From an uncultured Sinobacteraceae bacterium (GTDB lineage: Bacteria > Pseudomonadota > Gammaproteobacteria > Steroidobacterales > Steroidobacteraceae), in assembly GCA_937902995.1 (NCBI GenBank), contig CALEKY010000098.1, positions 32,836 to 96,835 of the forward strand: a DNA stretch of 64,000 nt, in the 5' to 3' direction. Shown here piece by piece: positions 26,388 through 35,822 of the stretch; the first letter of the stretch is position 1; every line of letters begins with the position of its first letter. The notes under the pieces are model-generated. The model was not told where the DNA came from. It searched no databases and worked only from the letters and a program-made list of their open reading frames with translations. The position numbers and the translations under genes were made by a program.

Positions 26388-26407
26388 CGATGCCGGGCCC
26401 GGCATCG
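26388..26407. promoter_or_regulatory. Perfect 20-bp palindrome at the nuo transcription start
   Basis: CGATGCCGGGCCCGGCATCG reads the same on both strands, with no spacer. It begins eight bases after the -10 box and ends 13 bases before the nuoA ATG. It could be an operator over the start site, or in RNA a 7-8 bp hairpin near the nuoA ribosome site. Confidence 0.6.
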
Positions 26408-26420
26408 AGAGTCAGCAGCG

Positions 26421-26777
26421 ATGTTGGAAAACTACGTACCCATCCTCATCTTCTTGGGGGTCGCCGCCGCGCTTGGCACAGCCCTCATCGGACTAGGTTT
26501 TCTCTTCGGACCGCGGCGTCCGGATGCCGAGAAGCTTTCCGCCTACGAGTGCGGATTCGAAGCGTTCTCGGATTCGCGCATGAAGTTCGACGTGCGCTAT
26601 TACCTCGTCGCGATTCTCTTCATCGTGTTCGATCTCGAAATCGCCTTTCTCTTTCCGTGGGCGGTGGCGCTCGACACGATCGGCGGCCTCGGCTTGGCAG
26701 CCATGGGCATTTTCCTGTTGGTGCTGATCGTCGGGTTCATTTACGAGTGGAAGAAGGGCGCGCTCGAATGGGATTGA
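26421..26777 (+). CDS. nuoA: NADH-quinone oxidoreductase subunit A
   Basis: Small membrane subunit of complex I at the junction of the two arms. 118 residues, three membrane helices, with the conserved loop KLSAYECGFEAFSDSRMKFDVRYYLVAILFIVFDLEIAFLFPWA that holds the key Cys and acidic residues. ATG 26421 follows GAGAG. Its last 10 bp overlap nuoB. Confidence 0.97.
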   Translation: MLENYVPILIFLGVAAALGTALIGLGFLFGPRRPDAEKLSAYECGFEAFSDSRMKFDVRYYLVAILFIVFDLEIAFLFPWAVALDTIGGLGLAAMGIFLLVLIVGFIYEWKKGALEWD

Positions 26778-27271
26778 CGGCTCCAACTGCTGAAACGCCT
26801 GACGTACCGGTTGCTCAACGCGGCTTCGCGACGACGACCGTCGACAAGCTCGTCAATTGGGCGCGTACGGGCTCGATGTGGCCGATGACATTCGGTCTTG
26901 CTTGCTGTGCCGTCGAGATGATGCACGCAGGCGCGTCGCGCTATGACCTGGATCGATTCGGAGTCGTGTTTCGACCGAGCCCGCGCCAATCGGACGTGAT
27001 GATCGTTGCCGGAACGCTCGTGAACAAAATGGCGCCGGCGCTGCGCAAGGTTTACGACCAGATGCCGGAGCCGCGCTGGGTCATTTCGATGGGCTCGTGC
27101 GCGAACGGCGGCGGGTACTATCACTATTCTTATTCCGTCGTACGCGGTTGCGACCGCATCGTCCCGGTGGATGTGTACGTCCCCGGTTGTCCACCTTCCG
27201 CTGAGGCGCTGTTGTACGGAATTCTGCAGCTGCAGAACAAGATCCGTCGCACCAGCACGATCGCCCGCTAA
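26768..27271 (+). CDS. nuoB: NADH-quinone oxidoreductase subunit B
   Basis: Holds cluster N2, the last iron-sulfur centre before quinone. 167 residues. The four ligands are visible: the vicinal pair in GLACCAVEMMH, one in GSCANGGGYYHYSYSVVRG, one in VPGCPPSAEAL. ATG 26768 lies inside the end of nuoA in another frame. The N-terminal about 20 residues are variable. Confidence 0.98.
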   Translation: MGLTAPTAETPDVPVAQRGFATTTVDKLVNWARTGSMWPMTFGLACCAVEMMHAGASRYDLDRFGVVFRPSPRQSDVMIVAGTLVNKMAPALRKVYDQMPEPRWVISMGSCANGGGYYHYSYSVVRGCDRIVPVDVYVPGCPPSAEALLYGILQLQNKIRRTSTIAR

Positions 27272-27282
27272 AGGTTGCGTTC

Positions 27283-28005
27283 ATGAGTTCCCGCAGCGAG
27301 AAACTCACCGCGGCGATCACTGCGCGCTTTGGTGACAGGCTCAAGCCGCTGCCTGTCGTACCTGGTGACGTCGCATTCGAAGTGGCCGCAAGCGATTTGT
27401 TGTCGGTCTGCGAGCAGCTTCGCTCGGATCCCGCGCTTTCGTTCGAACAGCTCATCGATCTGTCGGGCATCGATTATCTCGACTACGGTCGCGCGGAATG
27501 GCGCACCGAGAATTCGACGCGCACCGGCTTTAGCCGTGCGGTCGATCGCGTGCGCGAGAACGTTTCCGAACAGCGTCCGTCGCGCTTTGCAGTCGTCTAT
27601 CAGTTGTTGTCGATCACGCACAATTGGCGATTGCGGCTGCGCTGTTTCGCTTCCGACTCCGAGCCGCCCGTCATCGATTCGGTCGTCGGCATCTGGGCAT
27701 CCGCAAACTGGTACGAGCGCGAAGCATTCGATCTGTTCGGGATCCTGTTCAAAGGTCATCCCGACTTGCGTCGCATCCTCACCGACTACGGCTTCATCGG
27801 CCATCCGTTCCGCAAGGATTTCCCGCTGATCGGCAATGTCGAGGTGAAGTACGACCCGGCGAAAGGCCGCGTCGTTTATCAGCCTGTGACGATCGAGCCG
27901 CGCACGCTCGTGCCGCGCGTGATCCGGGACGACAACCGCTACGAACGCGAGCTGAAGGACGTTCCGGTCGGTACCGACGCTTCCAACGGAGCCGCCCGTG
28001 GCTGA
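27283..28005 (+). CDS. nuoC: NADH-quinone oxidoreductase subunit C
   Basis: Peripheral-arm 30-kDa subunit of complex I, 240 residues. Conserved block: VGIWASANWYEREAFDLFGILFKGHPDLRRILTDYGFIGHPFRKDFPLIG. It is a separate gene from nuoD, unlike the fused NuoCD of E. coli and Pseudomonas. The nuoD GTG starts 8 bp before its end. Confidence 0.97.
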   Translation: MSSRSEKLTAAITARFGDRLKPLPVVPGDVAFEVAASDLLSVCEQLRSDPALSFEQLIDLSGIDYLDYGRAEWRTENSTRTGFSRAVDRVRENVSEQRPSRFAVVYQLLSITHNWRLRLRCFASDSEPPVIDSVVGIWASANWYEREAFDLFGILFKGHPDLRRILTDYGFIGHPFRKDFPLIGNVEVKYDPAKGRVVYQPVTIEPRTLVPRVIRDDNRYERELKDVPVGTDASNGAARG

Positions 28006-29251
28006 GATTCGCAATTTCACGCTGAACTTCGGTCCGCAGCATCCAGCCGCGCACGGCGTGCTGCGGCTCGTGCTGGAAATGGACGGCGAGGTCATCCAGA
28101 AGGCCGATCCGCACGTCGGCCTGCTGCATCGGGCGACCGAGAAGCTCGCCGAATCCAAACCGTTCAATCAGTCGATCCCGTACATGGATCGGCTCGATTA
28201 CGTCTCGATGATGTGCAACGAGCACGCCTATGTGCTCGCGCTCGAGAAACTGCTCGGCATCACGCCGCCGATCCGTGCGCAATACATCCGCACGATGTTC
28301 GACGAGATCACGCGCATCCTGAATCACTTGATGTGGCTCGGTGCGCACGGTCTCGACATCGGTGCGATGACCGTCTTCCTGTACGCGTTCCGCGAACGCG
28401 AAGATCTCATGGACTGCTACGAGGCGGTCTCCGGTACGCGCATGCATGCCGCCTACTATCGCGTCGGCGGTGTCTATCGCGATTTGCCGGATACGATGCC
28501 CAAGTATCAGCCGTCGAAATGGCGGTCGCAGAAAGAAGTCGACAAGCTCAACGAGCGTCGCAGCGGCAGTCTCCTCGATTTCATCGAGGACTTCACGGAC
28601 CGCTTCCCGGCCTGCGTCGACGAGTATGAAAACCTGCTCACGGACAACCGTATTTGGAAGCAGCGTACGGTGAACATCGGCGTCGTCTCGCCGGAGCGTG
28701 CATTGCAGCTCGGATTCTCGGGGCCGATGCTGCGCGGCTCGGGTATCGCCTGGGACCTGCGCAAGAAGCAGCCGTACGAAGTCTACGACCGGATGGATTT
28801 CGACATTCCGATCGGCGTGAACGGCGACTGCTACGACCGTTATCTCGTGCGCGTCGCGGAGATGCGGCAGTCGAATCGCATCATTCGTCAGTGCGTGGAT
28901 TGGCTGAGGAAGAATCCAGGCCCGGTGATGACGTCCGATCGCAAGGTCGCGCCGCCCTCGCGCGAGGTGATGAAGCGCGACATGGAAGCGCTGATTCATC
29001 ACTTCAAGTTGTTCACCGAAGGCTACTGCGTGCCGGAAGGCGAGACGTACGCCGCGGTCGAGGCGCCGAAGGGCGAGTTCGGCGTTTGGGTCGTCTCAGA
29101 CGGTGCGAACAAGCCGTATCGGTTGAAGTGCCGTGCGCCGGGCTTTGCACATCTCGCGTCGCTGGAAGAGATGGTGAAAGGTCATTTGCTGGCCGACGTC
29201 GTGGCAGTGATCGGCACGCAAGACATCGTTTTCGGGGAAATCGATCGGTGA
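27998..29251 (+). CDS. nuoD: NADH-quinone oxidoreductase subunit D
   Basis: 49-kDa subunit that, with NuoB and NuoH, forms the quinone site. 417 residues from GTG 27998. Hallmarks: LNFGPQHPAAHGVLRLVLEMDGE, HVGLLHRATEKLAE, the SGPMLRGSGIAWDLRK region, and a C-terminal KVRAP-like RLKCRAPGFAHLASL. Unfused to nuoC. Its stop overlaps the nuoE GTG by 4 bp. Confidence 0.98.
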   Translation: MAEIRNFTLNFGPQHPAAHGVLRLVLEMDGEVIQKADPHVGLLHRATEKLAESKPFNQSIPYMDRLDYVSMMCNEHAYVLALEKLLGITPPIRAQYIRTMFDEITRILNHLMWLGAHGLDIGAMTVFLYAFREREDLMDCYEAVSGTRMHAAYYRVGGVYRDLPDTMPKYQPSKWRSQKEVDKLNERRSGSLLDFIEDFTDRFPACVDEYENLLTDNRIWKQRTVNIGVVSPERALQLGFSGPMLRGSGIAWDLRKKQPYEVYDRMDFDIPIGVNGDCYDRYLVRVAEMRQSNRIIRQCVDWLRKNPGPVMTSDRKVAPPSREVMKRDMEALIHHFKLFTEGYCVPEGETYAAVEAPKGEFGVWVVSDGANKPYRLKCRAPGFAHLASLEEMVKGHLLADVVAVIGTQDIVFGEIDR

Positions 29252-29763
29252 ACGAAGCGACTCACACACCCGCTCAGGGGCAAGGCGGACTCTCGGAGCA
29301 CGCCAAGCAGGAGATCGATTCCTGGCTCAAGAAGTTTCCGCCGGATCGCAAGCGTTCTGCCGTGCTTGCAGCACTGCGCACGGTGCAGCACGAGAACGGC
29401 GGTTACCTCACTCAGGAGTCGATGGACGCGGTTGCCGACTACCTCGGTCTGCCGAAAGTGCAGGTCTACGAGGTCGCGACGTTCTACTCGATGTTCGAGA
29501 CGAAGCCGGTCGGACGTCATCACATCTCGGTGTGCACGAACATCTCCTGCATGCTTTGCGGGGGAGACGAGATTCTTGCTCACGTCGAGAAGCGTTTGGG
29601 CATCAAGGCGGGAGAGAGCACTCCGGATGGCCGCTTCTACTTGAAAGCCGAAAAGGAGTGCCTCGCTGCGTGCAACAACGCACCGATGATGATGGTGAAT
29701 CACGTCTACTACGAAAATCTCACGCCCGAGAAGGTCGATGAGATTCTCGATCAGCACAAATAA
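29248..29763 (+). CDS. nuoE: NADH-quinone oxidoreductase subunit E
   Basis: 24-kDa subunit with [2Fe-2S] cluster N1a. 171 residues from GTG 29248. Ligands appear as CTNISCMLCGG and ECLAACNNAPMMMVN; EVATFYSMFETKPVG is also typical. It overlaps the nuoD stop by 4 bp; a longer upstream reading in the same frame is antisense-type noise within nuoD. Confidence 0.97.
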   Translation: MNEATHTPAQGQGGLSEHAKQEIDSWLKKFPPDRKRSAVLAALRTVQHENGGYLTQESMDAVADYLGLPKVQVYEVATFYSMFETKPVGRHHISVCTNISCMLCGGDEILAHVEKRLGIKAGESTPDGRFYLKAEKECLAACNNAPMMMVNHVYYENLTPEKVDEILDQHK

Positions 29764-29778
29764 GCACGCGCGTGCCGT

Positions 29779-31086
29779 ATGACCAAAGAGTATCCAAAGA
29801 ACTTGGTCTGCTTCGAGCCGCTCGGACTCGAGCGCTCCTGGGAGCTTGCGACCTATCGCAAGATCGGCGGCTACGAAGCGTGGGAGCGCATCCTGCGGGA
29901 GAAGACGCCGCCCGAGAAGATCATCGAGGAGATCAAGGCTTCCGGCTTGCGCGGACGCGGCGGTGCAGGCTTTCCGACCGGCATGAAGTGGAGCTTCATG
30001 CCGCGCAATGCGCCGGGTCAGAAATACATCGTCTGCAATTCCGACGAGAGCGAGCCCGGCACGTGCCATGATCGCGACATCCTGCGCTACAACCCGCACG
30101 CGCTGATCGAAGGCATGGCCATCGGCGGCTACGCGATGGGTGCAACGGTCGGATACAACTACATTCGCGGCGAGTTCCTCGCCGAGCCCGTGCCTCGCTT
30201 CGAAGCAGCGCTGCGCGAAGCCTATGAAGCGGGACTCTTGGGCAAGAACATTCTCGGCTCGGGTGTCGATTTCGATCTCTATACCTATGTGGGCGCCGGC
30301 GCCTACATCTGCGGCGAGGAAACGGCGCTGCTCGAATCGTTGGAAGGCAAGCAGGGTCGTCCGAGATTCAAGCCGCCTTTCCCGGCGAATTTCGGTCTCT
30401 ACGGCCGTCCGACCACGATCAACAACACACAAAGTTTCGCGTCGGTGCCAACGATCATGCGCAAGGGCGCGAAGTGGTTTGCCGATCTCGGCGTGGCGAA
30501 TTCCGCCGGCACGATGATCTTTTCGGTCTCGGGCCACGTGAACAAACCGCAGAACATCGAGTTGCCGCTCGGCATCCCGTTCAAGGATTTGCTCGAGATC
30601 TGCGGCGGCGTGCGCGAAGGCCGCAAGCTGAAGGCCGTGATTCCGGGCGGTGTGTCCGTTCCCGTCGTGCCTGGCGACGTCATGATGGAAGTCAATCTCG
30701 ACTACGACTCGCTGCGTAAAGTCGGTTCGGCGCTCGGTACCGGATCGCTCATCGTCATGGACGAGACGACGTGCATGGTCAAGACGCTCGAGCGGATCAC
30801 TCGCTTCTATTACGCAGAGTCGTGCGGGCAGTGCACGCCCTGCCGCGAGGGCACCGGTTGGATGAACCGCGTCGTCAAACGCATCCTGGCCGGCCAAGGC
30901 AAGATGAGCGATCTCGACATGCTCGTCGACGTCGCGAACAAGATCGAAGGTCACACGATCTGCGCATTCGGCGATGCGTCCGCGTGGCCGGTGCAGAGCT
31001 TCCTCAAACATTTCCGGCACGAGTTCGAATACATGATCGAGCACGGCCACAGCATCGTCGAACGCGATAAGCGTCGCGCCGCGTGA
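29779..31086 (+). CDS. nuoF: NADH-quinone oxidoreductase subunit F
   Basis: NADH- and FMN-binding 51-kDa subunit with [4Fe-4S] N3. 435 residues. NADH site GLRGRGGAGFPTGMKW, FMN region YICGEETALLESLEGKQGRPR, and cluster ligands ESCGQCTPCREG with the later Cys in GHTICAFGDA. Confidence 0.98.
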   Translation: MTKEYPKNLVCFEPLGLERSWELATYRKIGGYEAWERILREKTPPEKIIEEIKASGLRGRGGAGFPTGMKWSFMPRNAPGQKYIVCNSDESEPGTCHDRDILRYNPHALIEGMAIGGYAMGATVGYNYIRGEFLAEPVPRFEAALREAYEAGLLGKNILGSGVDFDLYTYVGAGAYICGEETALLESLEGKQGRPRFKPPFPANFGLYGRPTTINNTQSFASVPTIMRKGAKWFADLGVANSAGTMIFSVSGHVNKPQNIELPLGIPFKDLLEICGGVREGRKLKAVIPGGVSVPVVPGDVMMEVNLDYDSLRKVGSALGTGSLIVMDETTCMVKTLERITRFYYAESCGQCTPCREGTGWMNRVVKRILAGQGKMSDLDMLVDVANKIEGHTICAFGDASAWPVQSFLKHFRHEFEYMIEHGHSIVERDKRRAA

Positions 31087-31090
31087 ACCC

Positions 31091-33277
31091 ATGAGCGATC
31101 CATCTGCAGATCTAGTCAACATCGAAGTGAACGGCGTGCCGATGAAGGCACGCAAGGGCCAGATGCTGATCCAGGTGACGGACGCGAACGACGTCTACGT
31201 TCCGCGTTTCTGTTATCACGAGAAGCTGGCCGTGGCGGCCAACTGCCGCATGTGTCTCGTCGAAATCGAGAAGATGCCGAAGCCGATGCCGGCATGTGCG
31301 ACGCCGGTGGCCGAAGGCATGAAGGTCTTCACGAAGTCGCCGAAAGCCATTGCTGCGCAGAAAGCAGTGATGGAGTTCCTGCTGATCAACCATCCGCTCG
31401 ATTGCCCGATTTGCGATCAAGGCGGGGAGTGCGAGCTGCAGGATCTTTCGATGGGCTTCGGTCGCGGCATTTCCCGCTACACCGAGCGCAAGCGCGTCGT
31501 CAAAGACAAGAATTTAGGGCCGCTCGTCTCGACGGACATGACGCGCTGCATTCATTGCACGCGCTGCGTGCGTTTCACGCAGGAAATTCAGGGCTTCCAG
31601 CAACTCGGCACGATCGGCCGCGGCGAGATGACCGAGATCGGCACGTATGTCGAACGCGCCGTCGATCATGAGCTCTCGGCTAACATCATCGACCTGTGCC
31701 CGGTCGGCGCGCTGAACAACAAGCCTTTCCGATACCGCGCACGTGCTTGGGAGATGACGCAGCATCCGCTCGTCTCGCCGCACGATTGCGTCGGCACGAA
31801 CATTTATGCGCACGTCCTGCGCGGTCGCGTGATGCGCATCGTGCCGCGTCCCAACGAGGACGTGAACGAGATCTGGATCGCCGATCGCGACCGCTTCAGC
31901 TATCAAGGCATCTACAGCGAGGATCGACTCATGAAGCCGCTCATTCGCGAGGGCGGCGTGTGGCAGGAGATCGATTGGGAGCGGGCGTTGCAATTGGTTG
32001 CCGAGCGCCTGGGTCGGATCGCGAAACAGCACGGCGGCGCGCAAATCGGTGCGATCGCTTCGCCGAGCTCGACGCTCGAAGAGCTGTATCTGCTCGCACG
32101 GATCGCACGCGGGCTCGGCAGCTCGAACATCGACCATCGCCTGCAGCGCGTCGATTTCCGCGACGAGGCGGGCGAGCCGATTCTGCCGACGCTCGGATGC
32201 GCGATCGCCGAGCTCGAGCGCGCGAATTCCGTGCTCGTCGTCGGTTCGAATCTGCGCAAGGAAGTGCCGATCATTGCGCATCGCATTCGCAAGGCAGCCG
32301 TGCGAGGCGGGGCGAAAATCAGCTTCATCGCGCCGCGCCGTTACGAGTATCTGTTCCCGATCGCCGGGTATCTCGCGTCCAACGGGCTCGACATGTTCGA
32401 TCACCTGGTCGCCGTGCTTGCTGCAGCGGTGGAGAGCACGGGCAAGCAGACGCCGGCTTCCGTTGCTGCGATCGTCGGCCAAGCGCGTCCGAACGACGAG
32501 CATCGAGCGATCGCGCGTCAGCTCACCGAGGGTGAGCGTCGCCTAATTCTGTTGGGTGCGATTGCACAGCGCGATCCTGCGTTCGTCGATTTGCGTGCGG
32601 TCGCGCAAGCATTGGCAGACGTAACGGGTGCAACGCTCGGCTATCTGCCTGAGGGCGGCAATGCAGTCGGCGCGCATATCGCCGGTGTGTTGCCGCATCG
32701 TGGCGTCGGCGGTCGGTCGCTCGAGGCACCGGGTTTGAACGTTGCGGACATGCTTGCAGCGCGCCTCAAGAGCTACATCGTGCTCGGCGCCATCGAGCCG
32801 CAGAATGATATTGCTGCGCCGGATGCGCTCGAAGCGTTGAAAGGCGCCGAGTTCGTGGTGGCGTTGTCGCCTTATGCAACGGCGAAAGAGTTCGCGGACA
32901 TCGTCCTGCCGATCGGCACGTTTGCCGAGACGTCCGGAACCTATGTGAACGTGGAAGCGCGTTGGCAAAGTGTTCCGGGTGCAGCAAAGCCCGTGGGCGA
33001 TTCGCGTCCCGGCTGGAAGGTGCTGCGCGTGCTCGCGAACCTGCTCAATTTGCCCGACTTCGAGTACACGAGCTCGGATCAGATTACGGAGGAAGTGCGC
33101 AAGGCCTCCGACGACGCTGCCGGCGCGGCGGTGCAGCCGAGTGCACGCAGTGTTCAAGCGAAACACACAACGAACACGCCCGTGCGTGAAGTGACCCTCT
33201 ATCAACTCGATGCGCTCGTGCGCCGTTCGCCGGCGCTGCAAGCGACGCCGGAAGCATTGCGGGAGCAGGGCAAGTGA
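31091..33277 (+). CDS. nuoG: NADH-quinone oxidoreductase subunit G
   Basis: 75-kDa iron-sulfur subunit, 728 residues. The N-terminal [2Fe-2S] domain (PRFCYHEKLAVAANCRMCLVE), the His/Cys cluster block (HPLDCPICDQGGECELQDLSMGFGR) and the 4Fe-4S block (MTRCIHCTRCVRF and ANIIDLCPVGAL) are present. The extra cluster N7 motif of the longer E. coli-type NuoG is not seen; the corresponding stretch reads HPLVSPHDCVGTNIY. Length and this loss match the alpha/beta/mitochondrial type. A molybdopterin-like domain forms the rest. Confidence 0.98.
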   Translation: MSDPSADLVNIEVNGVPMKARKGQMLIQVTDANDVYVPRFCYHEKLAVAANCRMCLVEIEKMPKPMPACATPVAEGMKVFTKSPKAIAAQKAVMEFLLINHPLDCPICDQGGECELQDLSMGFGRGISRYTERKRVVKDKNLGPLVSTDMTRCIHCTRCVRFTQEIQGFQQLGTIGRGEMTEIGTYVERAVDHELSANIIDLCPVGALNNKPFRYRARAWEMTQHPLVSPHDCVGTNIYAHVLRGRVMRIVPRPNEDVNEIWIADRDRFSYQGIYSEDRLMKPLIREGGVWQEIDWERALQLVAERLGRIAKQHGGAQIGAIASPSSTLEELYLLARIARGLGSSNIDHRLQRVDFRDEAGEPILPTLGCAIAELERANSVLVVGSNLRKEVPIIAHRIRKAAVRGGAKISFIAPRRYEYLFPIAGYLASNGLDMFDHLVAVLAAAVESTGKQTPASVAAIVGQARPNDEHRAIARQLTEGERRLILLGAIAQRDPAFVDLRAVAQALADVTGATLGYLPEGGNAVGAHIAGVLPHRGVGGRSLEAPGLNVADMLAARLKSYIVLGAIEPQNDIAAPDALEALKGAEFVVALSPYATAKEFADIVLPIGTFAETSGTYVNVEARWQSVPGAAKPVGDSRPGWKVLRVLANLLNLPDFEYTSSDQITEEVRKASDDAAGAAVQPSARSVQAKHTTNTPVREVTLYQLDALVRRSPALQATPEALREQGK

Positions 33278-34344
33278 ATCTCGTTCCGGAATTCGCCGCA
33301 GAGCTGCTGTCGTTCCTGCCTGCCTGGGTTCAGGCAGTGGTCTGGTACGGCGTGGTCGCGCTCGTTCTCTTTATCAGCATCATTTTGATGATGGCGTTCC
33401 TGACGCTGATCGAGCGGCGCGTCATCGGTTCGATCCAGGCGCGTATCGGTCCGAATCGCGTCGGTCCCAACGGCATCCTCCAGCCGTTCGCAGACGTGCT
33501 GAAGCTGCTCGTCAAGGAAATCGTCATTCCGTCGAGCGCGAACAAGATTCTGTTCATCGTTGCGCCGTTGCTCGCCTTGATCCCGGCGCTATGTACCTGG
33601 GCCGTCGTGCCGCTTTGGCCGGGCTTTACGGTCGCCGACATCAACGCGGGATTGCTTTACATCCTCGCACTGACGTCCGCAGGCGTGTACGGAGTCATCC
33701 TCGCAGGCTGGGCTGCCAACTCTAAGTACGCATTCCTCGGCGCGATGCGCGCGGCTGCGCAGATGGTCGCGTACGAAATCGCGATGGGCTTTGCGCTCGT
33801 CGGTGTGATCATGGCGGCCGGATCGCTCAACCTCGGCGACATCATCGAGGCGCAGCGTGGCGGCTTCTTCAGCTACTTCTTCTGGTGGCTCATCCCGCTG
33901 TTCGTCGTCTATTTCATTTCGGGTATCGCCGAGACGAACCGTGCGCCGTTCGACGTCGTCGAAGGCGAGTCGGAGATCGTCGCCGGATTCCATGTCGAGT
34001 ACTCCGGCATGGCCTTCGCGGTGTTCTTCGTCGCCGAGTACGTGAACATGATTCTGATCTCGGCGCTCACGTCGGTCTTCTTCTTCGGCGGCTGGTTGTC
34101 GCCGTTCGACGGCTGGCCGCTGCCGTCCTGGCTCGCCTGGCTGGGTGCGCCGAGCTTCATCTGGCTGTTCATCAAGGTTTGGTTCTTCCTGTTCTGCTTC
34201 CTGTGGTTCCGTGCCACGTTCCCGCGCTATCGCTACGACCAGATCATGCGGCTGGGCTGGAAGGTGTTCATTCCCGTGACGCTGGTTTGGATTGCGGTGG
34301 AAATGCTGCTGGCGCACTACAAGATCGGCCCGTGGGCCGGCTAG
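33274..34344 (+). CDS. nuoH: NADH-quinone oxidoreductase subunit H
   Basis: Membrane subunit forming the floor of the quinone channel, 356 residues with about eight helices. Conserved: ERRVIGSIQARIGPNRVGPNGILQPFADVLKLLVKE and AETNRAPFDVVEGESEIVAGFHVEYSGMAFA. GTG 33274 overlaps the nuoG stop by 4 bp. Confidence 0.98.
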   Translation: MNLVPEFAAELLSFLPAWVQAVVWYGVVALVLFISIILMMAFLTLIERRVIGSIQARIGPNRVGPNGILQPFADVLKLLVKEIVIPSSANKILFIVAPLLALIPALCTWAVVPLWPGFTVADINAGLLYILALTSAGVYGVILAGWAANSKYAFLGAMRAAAQMVAYEIAMGFALVGVIMAAGSLNLGDIIEAQRGGFFSYFFWWLIPLFVVYFISGIAETNRAPFDVVEGESEIVAGFHVEYSGMAFAVFFVAEYVNMILISALTSVFFFGGWLSPFDGWPLPSWLAWLGAPSFIWLFIKVWFFLFCFLWFRATFPRYRYDQIMRLGWKVFIPVTLVWIAVEMLLAHYKIGPWAG

Positions 34345-34353
34345 GGATCCGTC

Positions 34354-34836
34354 ATGAGAAGCCTGTTCAAGACACTGTTCCTGACCGAGCTGTTCGTCGG
34401 CCTGTGGGTGACGCTTCGCCAGTTCGTCTTCCGCCCGAACGTCACGGTCCAATATCCCGAAGAAAAGACGCCGCAGTCGCCGCGCTATCGCGGTCTGCAT
34501 GCTCAGCGTCGTTATCCGAACGGGCAGGAGCGTTGCATCGCGTGCAAGCTGTGCGAAGCAGTGTGCCCTGCGCTTGCGATCACGATCGAGTCCGACGTTG
34601 CCGCCGACGGCACGCGCAGGACGACCCGTTACGACATCGATCTGTTCAAGTGCATCTTCTGCGGCTTCTGCGAGGAAGCGTGCCCCGTCGATGCCATCGT
34701 CGAAACGCGCATCCATGAGTACCACATGGAGAATCGCGGCGAGAACATCATGACCAAGGACAAATTGCTCGCGATCGGCGAGCGTTACGAAGCAATGATC
34801 GCCGCGGACAAGGCGGCCGATGCGCGCTACCGCTGA
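34354..34836 (+). CDS. nuoI: NADH-quinone oxidoreductase subunit I
   Basis: Carries clusters N6a and N6b linking NuoG to NuoB. 160 residues with two ferredoxin motifs: CIACKLCEAVCPALAI and CIFCGFCEEACPVDAI, preceded by an amphipathic N-terminal helix (TLRQFVFRPNVTVQYPEEK). Nine bases after nuoH. Confidence 0.98.
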   Translation: MRSLFKTLFLTELFVGLWVTLRQFVFRPNVTVQYPEEKTPQSPRYRGLHAQRRYPNGQERCIACKLCEAVCPALAITIESDVAADGTRRTTRYDIDLFKCIFCGFCEEACPVDAIVETRIHEYHMENRGENIMTKDKLLAIGERYEAMIAADKAADARYR

Positions 34837-34842
34837 CGTGCC

Positions 34843-35508
34843 ATGACCATCACCGAAATACTTTTCTATGCGTTCGCCGCGGTGCTCGTGGTCGCGGCTG
34901 TCGGCGTGATCACCGCGCGCAATCCGGTGCACGCGGCACTGTTCCTGGTGTTTGCGTTCGTGAACAGCGCGGTGATTTGGCTCTTACTGGAAGCCGAGTT
35001 CCTCGCCATCGTGCTCGTGCTCGTCTATGTCGGCGCCGTCATGGTGCTGTTTCTGTTCGTCGTCATGATGTTGGACATCAACATCGCTCAGATGCGCGAG
35101 GGATTCACACGCTACGCGCCGCTGGGCTTGCTGTTCGCAGCGATCGTGATCGTCGAGATCGGCAGCGTCGTGTGGGTCAAGCACCTCGGTGGGGTTCAAG
35201 AGTCCGCGGCGGCGATCGCCCAGGATCCCGACTACAGCAACACTCGCGCGCTCGGCGAGCTGCTCTATACGCAGTATCTATATCCGTTCGAGCTGGCCGC
35301 CGTGATTCTCTTGCTCGCGATCGTCGCAGCGATCGTGCTGACGATGCGGCGGCGCGAAGGCATCAAACAACAAGATATTGCGGCGCAGGTTGCCGTGCGC
35401 GCTCAAGATCGCATTCGCATCATCAAGATGGACGCCGACAAGGCGTCGGAGCAGACGCCGGCAACTGAAACAACGGCGGGTGCGCCGCAAACGGAGGCGC
35501 AGCGATGA
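34843..35508 (+). CDS. nuoJ: NADH-quinone oxidoreductase subunit J
   Basis: Membrane subunit of complex I, 221 residues with five predicted helices in the first 175 residues (e.g. NPVHAALFLVFAFVNSAVIWLLLEAEFLAIVLVLVYVGAVMVLFLFVVMMLD). The last about 45 residues are a charged, Thr/Ala-rich tail. Overlaps nuoK by 4 bp (ATGA). Confidence 0.97.
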   Translation: MTITEILFYAFAAVLVVAAVGVITARNPVHAALFLVFAFVNSAVIWLLLEAEFLAIVLVLVYVGAVMVLFLFVVMMLDINIAQMREGFTRYAPLGLLFAAIVIVEIGSVVWVKHLGGVQESAAAIAQDPDYSNTRALGELLYTQYLYPFELAAVILLLAIVAAIVLTMRRREGIKQQDIAAQVAVRAQDRIRIIKMDADKASEQTPATETTAGAPQTEAQR

Positions 35509-35810
35509 TCCCATTGGAGCACGTGCTGTTACTTGCTGGCGTTTTGTTCGCGCTCAGCGTCGCCGGCATCTTCCTCAACCGGAAGAACGTCATCCTGCTC
35601 TTGATGTGCATCGAGCTGATGCTGCTCTCGGTGAACTTCAACTTCATCGCCTTCGCGCGTCATCTCGGCGATCTCAACGGGCAGATTTTCGTGTTTTTCA
35701 TCATGACGGTCGCCGCGGCTGAATCGGCCATCGGTTTGGCGATCCTGGTCGTGCTGTTCCGGCGGCGTAAGAGCATCAACGTCGAGCAGTTGGACTTGAT
35801 GAAGGGCTGA
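35505..35810 (+). CDS. nuoK: NADH-quinone oxidoreductase subunit K
   Basis: Three-helix membrane subunit, 101 residues, related to MrpC antiporter subunits. Conserved: FLNRKNVILLLMCIELMLLSVNFNFIAFA, containing the helix-2 glutamate, and AAAESAIGLAILVVLFRRRKSI. Confidence 0.98.
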   Translation: MIPLEHVLLLAGVLFALSVAGIFLNRKNVILLLMCIELMLLSVNFNFIAFARHLGDLNGQIFVFFIMTVAAAESAIGLAILVVLFRRRKSINVEQLDLMKG

Positions 35811-35822
35811 GGGGCGCGGCAC

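Larger units (their letters stand above)
26016..26420. other. tRNA-Leu to nuoA spacer (405 bp)
   Basis: No credible gene. It holds a 7-bp inverted repeat TCCGTAT-N8-ATACGGA at 26102-26123, a nuo promoter candidate (26373-26380), and a perfect 20-bp palindrome (26388-26407). The remainder shows nothing I recognise. Confidence 0.7.
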
